From positions 2,756,001 through 2,820,000 of the forward strand of contig NZ_FNSK01000001.1 in NCBI RefSeq assembly GCF_900105075.1: 64,000 nucleotides of DNA, written 5' to 3'. The DNA is from Rhodobacter sp. 24-YEA-8 (GTDB lineage: Bacteria; Pseudomonadota; Alphaproteobacteria; Rhodobacterales; Rhodobacteraceae). Position numbers and translations under genes: made by a program. The notes below the pieces were generated by a model. It was not told the origin of the DNA and did not search any database. It saw only the letters and a program-made list of their open reading frames with translations. This document shows, one piece after another, positions 27,249-36,241 of this stretch (position 1 is its first letter; each line of letters starts with the position of its first letter).

Positions 27249-28388
27249 TCAGTCTGCCAGACCGGTATTCCCCGCCGCAACCGCTTCAACCGGCGAAAGC
27301 ACAATCGCCGTCGCATTCTTCACCGTCAGCACCACGCCCGGCAACAGCCCGACCCGCGTCCGCGCCTCGGCCCGGAAGGCCGCGTCGATATTGGCGATGC
27401 CGCCCAGCACCTGCAACAGGGCCGGCGAGGTTCCGAGGTTGTTATGCCCCGCCCCCTGATTATAGGCGGCGGTGTCGTAATAGGTGACCTCGAGATCAGA
27501 GATCGGCCGCAGATCCGTCAGATTGCCCAACCGGTCAGGCGCACCTGCGATGCGCGACGAGATGTTCAGAATAGTGTCGCGGGTGCTGCCAAAGATCAGG
27601 AAGGGCTGCGGCAGTTTTCCCATGGCATGGGCCTGGGCGCGGAACAGATCAACATCGAGATCGGGTGAAATCAGGATCACCCCCGCCATGCGGTCCATCA
27701 CTTTGCGATCCCCACGGATCGAGGCCTGACGCAGCGTCTCCATCGTCAGGGCGCCGCCCATCGAATGGGCCACGATGATGATCCGTTCGGCTCCGGCTCC
27801 GGCAATCTCACGGAGCAACGCCTCAAGTCCGTCGCGTCCGAACAAAGCGGAATCGCGGTCATAGACATAGCCAAGCGCCGACCCGCGCGAGGGCCAGGCA
27901 TAATGCACCGCCACGCCCGGCACTTTCAGATCGTAATGCATCTGCGCGACGCGATAGATGCTTTCGGCCATGGTATTGTTGAAGCCATGCACATAGACGG
28001 TCACGTCACGACTGCCACGCTGCCCCAGATTCTTCGCCAGTTCCTTGCGGAAATCGCCCGCCGTCGCGAATTGCTGATCGGCGAGCGTCAGGAAATCCTT
28101 GGTCGGATCCGCCCGCTTCACCGATTTCGGCCAGGTGACCTCGCCCACCTTATGCTCACGTGGCATCAGGATGTCATAGCGCATGAAAGTCGCGAAATCC
28201 GACCGCGCGAACCCGAATTCACCATTCTCTTCGCGCCGCGACGTGCCGACATAGATCGGCACCCGGATCGACACCTCTTCGGCCAGCGCGATCTTTTCTG
28301 GCGTCAGCTCTTCAAGCATCACGAAGTTCCCGCGCGGCGCGCAGGAGGCGAACAGGACAAACGCCAAAAGGGCAACAAAAATTCTCAT
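27249..28388 (-). CDS. Alpha/beta-hydrolase lipoprotein (DUF900 type)
   Basis: A 379-residue protein beginning with a short lipoprotein signal whose lipobox Cys is at 16 (LFASC). The hydrolase core shows the oxyanion HGFN (134-137) and the nucleophile elbow AHSMGG (207-212, Ser209), with Asp in [10 protein letters not shown] downstream. This fits the DUF900 esterase-like family, whose substrates are unknown; export to the envelope is predicted. ATG 28388 fits the signal; a start at 28415 adds nine charged residues. It is flanked by dapE downstream and hslU upstream but separated from hslU by 142 bp holding a large palindrome, so it is probably its own transcript. Confidence 0.8.
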   Translation of the reverse strand: MRIFVALLAFVLFASCAPRGNFVMLEELTPEKIALAEEVSIRVPIYVGTSRREENGEFGFARSDFATFMRYDILMPREHKVGEVTWPKSVKRADPTKDFLTLADQQFATAGDFRKELAKNLGQRGSRDVTVYVHGFNNTMAESIYRVAQMHYDLKVPGVAVHYAWPSRGSALGYVYDRDSALFGRDGLEALLREIAGAGAERIIIVAHSMGGALTMETLRQASIRGDRKVMDRMAGVILISPDLDVDLFRAQAHAMGKLPQPFLIFGSTRDTILNISSRIAGAPDRLGNLTDLRPISDLEVTYYDTAAYNQGAGHNNLGTSPALLQVLGGIANIDAAFRAEARTRVGLLPGVVLTVKNATAIVLSPVEAVAAGNTGLAD

Positions 28389-28503
28389 GCCTCTTTCCTG
28401 ACCGGCCTGCCGCAACCGGTCAAGCCCCGCCGCTTCACCAGATGTTTCAATCCGGTCAGGAACTGCCCTTCCCCGTCATGAAAATACTCAGGAGCAGGCG
28501 GGG

Positions 28504-28525
28504 TGCGGGGGCCGGCCCCCGCACG
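28504..28525. repeat. 22-bp perfect palindrome downstream of hslU
   Basis: A fully self-complementary 22-bp GC-rich palindrome centred on GGGGGCCGGCCCCC. It lies 5 bp beyond the hslU stop at 28531 and is preceded on the other side by ATGAAAATACTCAGGAGC, a relative of the G-run elements at 2656-2693 and 43834-43877. It probably acts as a hairpin that ends or stabilizes the hslVU mRNA; there is no T tract. Confidence 0.75.
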
Positions 28526-28530
28526 GGCCG

Positions 28531-29829
28531 TCACAACACGTAGCGCGATATATCCGCCGAGCGCGCCAGCCCGCCGACATTCTTTTCGACAAAGGCCTCA
28601 TCCACCACCACCGCCTCGCCCGGGCGGTCCGGCGCGGTGAAGGAAAGCTCTTCGAACACCCGCTCCATCACCGTGTAAAGCCTGCGCGCCCCGATATTCT
28701 CGACCGAGCGGTTCACCTCGGCCGCGAGAGCCGCAATCGTCGCGATCCCGTCTTCGGTGAACCGGACCGCCACCTCTTCGGTCGCCATCAGCCCGGTATA
28801 TTGCCGGGTCAGTGCATTGTCGGTCTCGGTCAGGATCCGGACGAAATCGCCCTCGGTCAGCGCCTCAAGCTCGACCCGGATCGGCAGACGGCCCTGCAAC
28901 TCGGGCAAAAGGTCCGAGGGTTTGGCGATATGGAAGGCACCGGAGGCGATGAACAGGATATGATCGGTCTTCACCGGCCCGTATTTGGTCGAAACGGTCG
29001 TCCCTTCGATCAGCGGCAGCAGATCACGCTGCACCCCCTCGCGTGAGACATCGGCGCCCCGCGCCTCGGATTTCGCACAGATCTTGTCGATCTCGTCGAG
29101 GAAGACGATGCCATCCGCCTGCACCACCTGCAGCGCGCGCGCCTTCACCGCCTCGTCATCCAGCAGCTTGTCGGCCTCCTGGCCCAGCAGCAGATCATAG
29201 CTGTCCGCCACCGTGACCCGCTTCTTCGTCGAGCGCTGAAACGCCTTGCCGAACATTTCCTGCAGGCCCTGGAGCTGCATCTCCATCCCCTGGCCACCTG
29301 CCATCATCGGCATCGCGGGCAAAGGGTCCTGCACTTCGATCTCGATCATCGTGTCATCAAGCTCGCCCGCGCGCAGTTTCTTGCGAAACATCTCGCGGGT
29401 CTGTTCGCGCGCATCCTTGCCGGCAATCGCCTCGATCACCCGCTCCTCGGCAGCACGTTTCGCCTTTTCGCGCACTTCATCGCGCATCATCGCGCGGGTA
29501 TCGACGATGGCGACATCCATCAGATCACGGATGATGCTTTCGACATCGCGGCCGACATAGCCGACTTCGGTGAATTTGGTCGCCTCGACCTTGAGGAACG
29601 GCGCTTTCGCGAGCTTTGCCAGCCGGCGCGAGATCTCGGTCTTGCCGACGCCGGTCGGCCCGATCATCAGGATGTTCTTCGGATAAACCTCGTCAATCAG
29701 ATCGGCGGGCAGACGGTTCCGGCGCCAGCGATTGCGCAAAGCCACAGCCACGGCGCGCTTGGCCTCTTTCTGACCGATGATGAAACGGTCCAGCTCCGAG
29801 ACGATCTCGCGGGGGGTCAGGTCGGTCAT
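28531..29829 (-). CDS. hslU: ATP-dependent protease ATPase subunit HslU
   Basis: A 432-residue AAA+ unfoldase. Walker A is GPTGVGKT (57-64), Walker B is [11 protein letters not shown] near 245-255, the pore motif GYVGRD is present, and the C-terminal tail ISRYVL docks into HslV. Hexamers unfold substrates and thread them into the HslV peptidase. The gene follows a membrane-protein gene that separates it from hslV, overlapping that gene by 4 bp. The insertion domain (about 110-240) is present, so the length is normal. Confidence 0.97.
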   Translation of the reverse strand: MTDLTPREIVSELDRFIIGQKEAKRAVAVALRNRWRRNRLPADLIDEVYPKNILMIGPTGVGKTEISRRLAKLAKAPFLKVEATKFTEVGYVGRDVESIIRDLMDVAIVDTRAMMRDEVREKAKRAAEERVIEAIAGKDAREQTREMFRKKLRAGELDDTMIEIEVQDPLPAMPMMAGGQGMEMQLQGLQEMFGKAFQRSTKKRVTVADSYDLLLGQEADKLLDDEAVKARALQVVQADGIVFLDEIDKICAKSEARGADVSREGVQRDLLPLIEGTTVSTKYGPVKTDHILFIASGAFHIAKPSDLLPELQGRLPIRVELEALTEGDFVRILTETDNALTRQYTGLMATEEVAVRFTEDGIATIAALAAEVNRSVENIGARRLYTVMERVFEELSFTAPDRPGEAVVVDEAFVEKNVGGLARSADISRYVL

Positions 29830-30899
29830 ACTTCAGGCCTCGAATAGGGGGGCAGCCGGTCTTTGCCGGGGAAATCGGGAAGGGCGCGCATCAGCCAGCC
29901 GCGCAACTGCACCCACCAGGTGCCGATTGCGGTGATCAGCGCGCCCAGAAGCAGCAGCGCAAAGGCCCAGGAGCCGAAATCGCCTCCCCCCGTCGCCCAG
30001 ACGATCACGAAAGCCATATAGCCAATCGCAGCCGAGACAAATGAACGCCGGTCGATCACCAGTGCCAGCCCGGTGATGATCAGCAGCGCGATCAGCAAAA
30101 GCACCATCCCGCCCGATCCGTAAAGCGTCACCGCCACGGTATTCACCAGTGCGAAAGCCGCCAGCAGATGCAGCCAGAAGGCAGTTGCGGCATTCCTGCC
30201 CAGCCGGTGCGGGTCGCGCATGTCGAACCACATCCCCGCAAGGAAAGCCACGATGCCGAAGCCCAGCGTCGCGAAAGCAAAAGCCGGGCTTTCGCGCAGA
30301 TCAAAGAGCCCGTTCATGCCTCCGGAACGCGTTCCGATGGCCAGCCCGATCAGTGCTTCGGTCGAGGTGGTCAGCGCATAAAGCGTCAAAAGCGCAAAGC
30401 CGCCCAGCACGAACATCGAGAATGGCAGCCGGAACCGGCGATACCAGGCCGCCATGCCCAAAGTCGCCACCAGCGGCGGCAACATCAGAATAAAGCGCGA
30501 CGGCTGGCCTGCGCTTTGTAACACAAGCGTTGTCACCGCGATCAGCAGGCCGCCGCCAAAGACCAGCGCCAGCACCATCGACGGCAGGTTCATCCGCCGC
30601 CTGAGCGTGAAATATTCTGCCCACCACCAGGCGATCCCGGCGGCGATCAGCGGCAGGACAATGGCAATGGTCGCGCCACCGGCCCAGGCAATCAGCGAAA
30701 GCGAACCCGACAAAAGGATGATCAGGCCGATCGAGATGAAGATCTCGGAAAAGCCTTTGAAGAACTCGAAAGGCTCGTCTTCCGCCGGCATCGCCGCGCG
30801 CTGTCCGGCGCGGGCGGTGATCAGCGTCGACAGGGACGCGGCCTGAGCCTCGGTCAGGATACCGGCCTGAACGCCGGCGCGAAGGTCATCAGAGATCAT
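29826..30899 (-). CDS. Multi-pass membrane protein between hslV and hslU
   Basis: A 357-residue protein with a soluble N-terminus (about 1-45, [23 protein letters not shown]) and about ten hydrophobic segments from residue 50 onward. It resembles the DUF2157/DUF4401 membrane family, but no active residues stand out. Both ends overlap neighbours by 4 bp, hslV upstream and hslU downstream. It is therefore translated within a three-gene hslV-membrane protein-hslU operon. Its role is unknown. Location suggests a link to heat-shock proteolysis or membrane-protein quality control, which is inference from position only. Confidence 0.82.
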   Translation of the reverse strand: MISDDLRAGVQAGILTEAQAASLSTLITARAGQRAAMPAEDEPFEFFKGFSEIFISIGLIILLSGSLSLIAWAGGATIAIVLPLIAAGIAWWWAEYFTLRRRMNLPSMVLALVFGGGLLIAVTTLVLQSAGQPSRFILMLPPLVATLGMAAWYRRFRLPFSMFVLGGFALLTLYALTTSTEALIGLAIGTRSGGMNGLFDLRESPAFAFATLGFGIVAFLAGMWFDMRDPHRLGRNAATAFWLHLLAAFALVNTVAVTLYGSGGMVLLLIALLIITGLALVIDRRSFVSAAIGYMAFVIVWATGGGDFGSWAFALLLLGALITAIGTWWVQLRGWLMRALPDFPGKDRLPPYSRPEV

Positions 30900-31453
30900 T
30901 TGCGGATCGTCTCCACCGTCAGATTTCCATTGGTGTAGACGCAGATCGACGCCGCAATCGCCATGGCTTTGCGCGCCACGTCCTCGGCCGGCAGATCGGT
31001 CTCCATCAGCCCGCGTGCGGCGGCGAGCGCGAAATTGCCGCCCGAGCCGATGGCCGCGACATCATGTTCCGGCTCCAGCACATCACCCGCGCCGGTCAGC
31101 ACGTAAAGCTGGTCCCCATCGGTGACGATCAGCATCGCCTCGAGATTGCGCAGATATTTATCCATCCGCCAGTCTTTCGCGAGATCGACACAGGCCCGTG
31201 CGAGCTGTCCGGGTGCCGCTTCGAGCTTTTTCTCAAGCCGCTCAAGCAACGTGAACGCATCCGCCGTCGAACCGGCAAAGCCCACCACCACATCATGTCC
31301 ACCAGGGGAAAGCCTGCGCACCTTGCGCGCCGTGCCCTTGATCACCGTCTGGCCCAGGCTGACCTGGCCATCCCCCGCCACCACAACCTCGCCCCCCCGC
31401 CGCACGGCGAGGATCGTGGTCCCGTGCCAGCCGGGGAATTTGTCGTCAGCCAT
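30896..31453 (-). CDS. hslV: HslV peptidase
   Basis: A 185-residue proteasome-beta-like peptidase. Residues 1-11 are removed to expose the catalytic Thr12 ([10 protein letters not shown]). Gly-rich [22 protein letters not shown] and [17 protein letters not shown], and the terminal YTNGNLTVE stretch, are all family-typical. HslV forms two stacked hexamers and is activated by HslU. ATG 31453 is chosen because it precedes the family-typical start; the frame extends upstream to 31510 without similarity. It is the first gene of hslV-membrane protein-hslU. Confidence 0.96.
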   Translation of the reverse strand: MADDKFPGWHGTTILAVRRGGEVVVAGDGQVSLGQTVIKGTARKVRRLSPGGHDVVVGFAGSTADAFTLLERLEKKLEAAPGQLARACVDLAKDWRMDKYLRNLEAMLIVTDGDQLYVLTGAGDVLEPEHDVAAIGSGGNFALAAARGLMETDLPAEDVARKAMAIAASICVYTNGNLTVETIRK

Positions 31454-31778
31454 GGGAATGCCCTTCGCATTGTTCCGTGCCCCTATATGGAGCGCCGGCC
31501 GGACTGGCACAAGTCAGCGGCGTAAGGCTGGACTTCCGGGGTACAGGCGGCCATGATCACCTGTCTTTCATGACCCCGACCCAGGCGAGCCCGATGTCCA
31601 GCCCGATTTCCAGCCGGAACCTACCGAACATCACGGCCCTGTTCCCGGTGCTGATCGGAACCTGCGCCCGCAATGGCTTCGGGTTGCCGCGCCGCTGAGC
31701 CGGCGGGCAACCCCCTCCTTCTGAACCTGCTTGATTTTGACAGACCGCGCCTCGCGCGGCTTCAGCTATGGGACAGCC
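31454..31778. other. Divergent intergenic region, hslV / spermidine-synthase-like gene
   Basis: 325 bp without a supported gene; the small frames here lack ribosome sites and any recognizable family. A TTGACA hexamer at 31737-31742 could be a -35 element for the rightward gene, but no matching -10 lies at the right distance. A heat-shock promoter for hslV would be expected here and I could not identify one. Confidence 0.5.
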
Positions 31779-32477
31779 ATGACAGTCTGGAACGATCTGG
31801 CCCGCGCCACCAATGCGGCGGGCGATGAAATCCTTTTGCGCCAGCGGGATAGCCTTTATGAGATCCGCTATAACGGCATCGAGCTGATGTCGAACCTCAA
31901 CCATCAGTCCGAAGCGGTGCTGGCGACGCGCGCGCTGCGTCTGCTTGGCCGTGCGCCGCGCGATGTGCTGATCGCCGGGCTTGGCATGGGCTACACCTTG
32001 CGCGCCGCGCTGGATCTGGTGGGACCAGGTGCGCAGGTGACGGTATGCGAACTGGTGCCGGAAATCGTCGCCTGGAATCACGGGCGGCTCTCGCATCTCG
32101 CCGGTCATCCGCTGAGCGACCCGCGCGTGAACGTTGAAATCGCCGATGTGACGGCGGTTCTGGCGCGCAATCCTGGCCGGTTCGACGTGATCCTGATGGA
32201 TACCGATAACGGGCCGGACACGCTGGTGCGGGAAACCAATGGCGCGATCTATACCGAAAGCGGGCTGAGCCGCAGCCGGGATGCGCTGGCCAAGGGCGGC
32301 ATTGCCGCTTTCTGGTCAGCCGAGATCGCCCCCGGTTTCGAACAGCGTCTGACCCGGCAGGGCTGGCCCTGGCGGCGGGATGATATCGCGCTGGTTCCGG
32401 GGCGGGTCGATGCGATGCATCACATCTATTTCGCCGCTGATGATGCGGCGGCTCTGGGTCTGAAAAAGGCCGCCTGA
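31779..32477 (+). CDS. Spermidine-synthase-like methyltransferase-fold protein
   Basis: A 232-residue protein with the Rossmann core of polyamine synthases. The nucleotide loop is LIAGLGMGYTLRAALDL, an acidic residue follows in VCELVPEIVAWN, and FDVILMDTDNGPD occupies the catalytic-Asp position. The N-terminal beta domain of true spermidine synthases is shortened (about 60 residues). Related proteins are annotated as SpeE-like without proven activity, so the donor and acceptor are uncertain. ATG 31779 starts MTVWND. It is followed by a strong terminator shared with trxA. Confidence 0.8.
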   Translation: MTVWNDLARATNAAGDEILLRQRDSLYEIRYNGIELMSNLNHQSEAVLATRALRLLGRAPRDVLIAGLGMGYTLRAALDLVGPGAQVTVCELVPEIVAWNHGRLSHLAGHPLSDPRVNVEIADVTAVLARNPGRFDVILMDTDNGPDTLVRETNGAIYTESGLSRSRDALAKGGIAAFWSAEIAPGFEQRLTRQGWPWRRDDIALVPGRVDAMHHIYFAADDAAALGLKKAA

Positions 32478-32482
32478 AACGA

Positions 32483-32511
32483 AAACGGCCCCGGGTTTCC
32501 CGGGGCCGTTT
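32483..32511. terminator. Bidirectional terminator, spermidine-synthase-like gene / trxA
   Basis: AAACGGCCCCGGG and CCCGGGGCCGTTT form a 13-bp perfect stem with a TTT loop. It lies between two convergent genes, 5 bp after one stop and 15 bp after the other. Confidence 0.93.
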
Positions 32512-32526
32512 GTATCTTTGCGACGA

Positions 32527-32853
32527 TCAGATTGCCGCCTTGATCCAGTTGTCGAGCGCGGCTTTCGGCGCGGCACCTACCTTGTTGGACACGACCTGGC
32601 CATCCTTGAACAGGAACAAAGCCGGGATACCCCGCACGCCGAGCGCCGCCGGGCTTTCCGGGTTCTCGTCGACATTGACCTTCACGATCTTGACCTTGCC
32701 GGCATATTCGGTCGCCAGCTCTTCCAGAGCCGGGCCGATCATCCGGCACGGGCCGCACCATTCGGCCCAGAAATCCACCACCACCGGCACGTCCGACTGG
32801 CGGACTTCGGCGTCGAAAGTGGCATCGGTAACAGCGACAGTTGCAGCGCCCAT
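32527..32853 (-). CDS. trxA: Thioredoxin 1
   Basis: A 108-residue thioredoxin of standard length. The active site is WCGPC (32-36) in [14 protein letters not shown], with the cis-proline in GIPALFLFK. It reduces cytoplasmic disulfides, including ribonucleotide reductase and methionine sulfoxide reductases. ATG 32853 follows an AGGAGA site. It lies 76 bp after addA on the same strand, so it may share that transcript or have its own promoter. The tsaE-to-trxA order is widespread in Rhodobacteraceae. Confidence 0.96.
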   Translation of the reverse strand: MGAATVAVTDATFDAEVRQSDVPVVVDFWAEWCGPCRMIGPALEELATEYAGKVKIVKVNVDENPESPAALGVRGIPALFLFKDGQVVSNKVGAAPKAALDNWIKAAI

Positions 32854-32929
32854 GGCGGTCTCTCCTGAGAATTGGGTTATATGGAAGCTAGGTTTGCCCC
32901 TGGCGAACGTCAAGGACCGGTCCGGCTGA

Positions 32930-35900
32930 TCAGGCCTGCGCGCGCTGCAAGGCGGCCTGGACCCTGGCGGGATCCACCGGCATCAGCCGGGGCACCCTGG
33001 TCCAGAGGATCGCAGTCGCAATCTCGCGCCCGGGGTAAATCAGCGCCGCCGCATGGGCATAGGCGCCAAGCTGGCGCAGATAGGGCTCGGGGATGCCGTC
33101 CTCCGTGTCGGGCACCACCGCGTTCGATTTGAAATCGACCACAGTGATGCGCTCGGGCGTGATCACCAGCCGGTCGACCGAACCGGCCAGCCAGCCGTCA
33201 TTCCAGGGCGCCGAAAGCTCGGCCTCGGCAAGGCTTCCCGGCCCGAACATCCAGGCCAGATCCGGCGCGGTCAGAATCGCGCGCGCCTCATCCAGAAGCA
33301 CTTCGCCCGCGCCCAGCCGGGCCGCGAGCTCGGGCCAGGCCGCAACCGGCGCCTCTGCCAGATGCTGCAGCAAAAGATGCAGCCTGGTGCCGCGTTCCAG
33401 CGGGTCATCTTCCTCGAAATCCAGCACGAGATGGAAGCGTCCGCCTTCGACCTTCGCCTCGCCGCCGCCGAGGCCCGAGGGCGACCAGATCCGCGGCGGC
33501 GCCACTGCGCCCGGCAGCGGCGCGAGGCTGAGCGCATGCGGCACCTCTGGCGCGGCTGCCGCCGCAGGGGCATCCCCCGGCCAGTCACCAAACCCAAGAC
33601 GGATGCGCCCGTCCTTGCCCGGCACGGCGCCCAGGACCCCGGCCCCCGTCAGCACCGAATGGTGCCATGACCCCGGCCCTGCCTCGCCCGCCGCCGCAAC
33701 GATCAGCCAGTGCTTCGCCCGCGTCATCGCCACGTAAAGCAAGCGCAGGTTTTCCGCCTCACGCGCCGCCGCGCGGGCGACTTTGGTTTCGGCCACGAGG
33801 CCGGTATCTTCCGCCTTGCGCCCCGACCAGGTCACCATGCCCTCGCCGATCGCGAGGATCATATCCTTATCGGTCAGCCGCCGGTCGCCGGTATCGGGCA
33901 GGATCACCACCGGCGCCTCAAGCCCCTTTGATCCATGCACCGTCATGACGCGGATCAGCCGCCCCTCGCCCTCGGCCTGGCGTTTGACCTCGACCTCGCC
34001 GGCATCCATCCAGACAAGGAACCCGGTCAGACTGGGCACTTCGCCGCGCTCATAGGCCAGCGCCTGCTGGCTCAGCTCGTCAATCGCATCCGCCGCCTCA
34101 TCGCCCATCCGGCCCAGGAGCTTTGCGCGCCCCTGGTGCCGCGTCAGCACCCGGTCCAGCAGATCATAGGGCCGCATATATTCGGCAAGCTTGCGCAGAT
34201 CATCCAGCACGGAGAGCGTCCCGGGCTCGTCCAGATGCCGCAGACGCTCCCAGAGATAACCCTTGCGGCCATGCGCCAGCGCGTAAAGCCGCGCCTCGGA
34301 CCAGCCGAACAGTGGCGAGCGCAGCACCTGAGCCAGCGCCAGATCATCCTCGGGCGTGTTGAGGAAGGAAAGCAGCGCCAGCAGGTCACGCACCGCCAGC
34401 TCGCCGGTCAAAGTCAGCCGGTCCGGCCCGGCAATCGGCAGGCCCGCGGTCTTGCAGGCGCGGATCACCGCATTGAAGATCGGCCCGCGCCGCTGCACGA
34501 GGATCAGGAAATCCCCGGCATGAACCGGACGGAACCCGCCAGGCGCGCGGTGATCCGGGATCTGTCGGCCCTGCGCAATCATCTCCCCGATCTCAGCCGC
34601 AATCTGGCGGGCCAGCACCTCGGTCGCGTCTTCCTCGCCGACCTGGTCGATGGGGTCGAACCATTCGCCCGGCTCCGGGTCCTCGGGTTTCGGCACGACC
34701 GGCCAGATTTCCACCCGCCCGGGGAGCGCCTCATGGAAGGGGCGGTGGCGGAAGGCGCCGCCAAGCGCCGCCTCGGCCTCGCCGGGGAAGGACTGGTCGA
34801 CAAGATCCAGCAGCGCGCGCGACGAGCGGAAGGAATATTCCAGCGCCTGTTCGGTGACCGGCACACCCGCCGCCGCAAAACCTTGCGCGAAACGGGTTTT
34901 CACCGCATCAAACCCCGCCACATCGGCGCCCTGAAAGGAATAGATCGACTGTTTCTTGTCACCGACCACGAAAAGTGACCGCTCGGTGTCGCGCGCACCT
35001 TCGCCCGCCATGAACTCTTCGGTCAGCGCCGCGATGATCTTCCATTGCGCGGGGGATGTGTCCTGGGCCTCATCGACCAGCACATGGTCGATGGAACCAT
35101 CCAGCCGGTAAAGCACCCAGGGCGCAACGCTCGGGTCGGTCAGCAGCGCCGTCGCGCGGGTGATGAAATCATCGAAATCGAGCCAGCCATGCATGGCTTT
35201 CGCGCCCTCATAGCGGCGCAGGAAATCGGCGGCGAACCGGTGCAGCGCCAGTGCTTTGCGAAACGCGGAAAGGCCAAGCCGCAGCGCCCGCCCGCCTTCG
35301 ACCCGGCGCATCAGCGATTGCAGCCCGTCGAGATGCGTGCCCAGCGTCAGACGGCAGTCTTTGGTCGGGAAAGTATCCAGCTTTGCCCCGAACGGTGCTT
35401 TCGCCGTGGCGCCGAACAGGAACAGCCCCTCCAGCACCGGCAGTGCCGCGATCCCCAGCGCGGGCAAAGCCGCCAGCACAGCCCCTGCCTTCTGGTCGGT
35501 CACCTTTGACGAGGCCATCAGCACCGGCGCCACCGCCGCCAGCATGGCCTGATCGCCTGGCCCGAAGACCTCTTCCTCCAGCGCCGCCTCATCAAGGCCA
35601 GGCGGCAGCCCGAAGGCCACCCGCAGCGCGGCCTCTTCCGGCACCTGCATCAGCTCGGCCCGCATCCCCGTGAGTTTTGCGAGGAAAGGATCGATCCGCT
35701 CGCCCACTTCGGGCAGGATCGCCTCGAACAGCCCGCGCGCCTCGCCTTCGGCCATTTCCTCAAGGATCTGGTTGCGCAGAAGTTCAGCCGACCGGTCATC
35801 AAGCTCGCTGAAAGACGGGCTGACCCCGGCCTCCAGCGGAAAGCGGCGCAAGAGACCGGCGCAGAACGAGTGAATGGTCTGAATGCGAATACCGCCCGGC

Positions 35901-36241
35901 GTCTCGATGGCGCGGGCAAAAAGCTGGCGGGCGCGTTTCAGCGCGGCTTCCGACAGATCGCGACCTTCGCCCAGATCGCCAAGGTTCCGGCGCAGCCCCG
36001 CATCCGGCGCCATTGCCCATTCCCCCAGCCGGCGGAAGAGACGGTTCTGCATCTCGGCGGCGGCGGCCTTGGTATAGGTCAGGCAGAGGATATTCTGCGG
36101 GTCGGTCCCGCGCAGCAACAGCCGCGCCACCCGGTCAGTCAGCACCTTGGTCTTGCCCGAGCCCGCGTTGGCCACCAGCCAGACATTGACCGAAGGATCT
36201 GCCGCCGCGATCTGCGCCAGCGATGCCGGATGCTGGGTCAT
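32930..36241 (-). CDS. addA: Double-strand break repair helicase AddA
   Basis: A 1103-residue UvrD-type helicase with a C-terminal nuclease. Walker A is ANAGSGKT (24-31), helicase motif [11 protein letters not shown] is near 370-380, [15 protein letters not shown] follows, and the nuclease motif VVDFKSNA is near residue 1040. With AddB it resects double-strand ends to allow RecA loading, replacing RecBCD. Its start codon overlaps the addB stop by 4 bp. The sequence matches the alphaproteobacterial AddA layout; ATG 36241 is used because it gives that overlap. Confidence 0.95.
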   Translation of the reverse strand: MTQHPASLAQIAAADPSVNVWLVANAGSGKTKVLTDRVARLLLRGTDPQNILCLTYTKAAAAEMQNRLFRRLGEWAMAPDAGLRRNLGDLGEGRDLSEAALKRARQLFARAIETPGGIRIQTIHSFCAGLLRRFPLEAGVSPSFSELDDRSAELLRNQILEEMAEGEARGLFEAILPEVGERIDPFLAKLTGMRAELMQVPEEAALRVAFGLPPGLDEAALEEEVFGPGDQAMLAAVAPVLMASSKVTDQKAGAVLAALPALGIAALPVLEGLFLFGATAKAPFGAKLDTFPTKDCRLTLGTHLDGLQSLMRRVEGGRALRLGLSAFRKALALHRFAADFLRRYEGAKAMHGWLDFDDFITRATALLTDPSVAPWVLYRLDGSIDHVLVDEAQDTSPAQWKIIAALTEEFMAGEGARDTERSLFVVGDKKQSIYSFQGADVAGFDAVKTRFAQGFAAAGVPVTEQALEYSFRSSRALLDLVDQSFPGEAEAALGGAFRHRPFHEALPGRVEIWPVVPKPEDPEPGEWFDPIDQVGEEDATEVLARQIAAEIGEMIAQGRQIPDHRAPGGFRPVHAGDFLILVQRRGPIFNAVIRACKTAGLPIAGPDRLTLTGELAVRDLLALLSFLNTPEDDLALAQVLRSPLFGWSEARLYALAHGRKGYLWERLRHLDEPGTLSVLDDLRKLAEYMRPYDLLDRVLTRHQGRAKLLGRMGDEAADAIDELSQQALAYERGEVPSLTGFLVWMDAGEVEVKRQAEGEGRLIRVMTVHGSKGLEAPVVILPDTGDRRLTDKDMILAIGEGMVTWSGRKAEDTGLVAETKVARAAAREAENLRLLYVAMTRAKHWLIVAAAGEAGPGSWHHSVLTGAGVLGAVPGKDGRIRLGFGDWPGDAPAAAAAPEVPHALSLAPLPGAVAPPRIWSPSGLGGGEAKVEGGRFHLVLDFEEDDPLERGTRLHLLLQHLAEAPVAAWPELAARLGAGEVLLDEARAILTAPDLAWMFGPGSLAEAELSAPWNDGWLAGSVDRLVITPERITVVDFKSNAVVPDTEDGIPEPYLRQLGAYAHAAALIYPGREIATAILWTRVPRLMPVDPARVQAALQRAQA

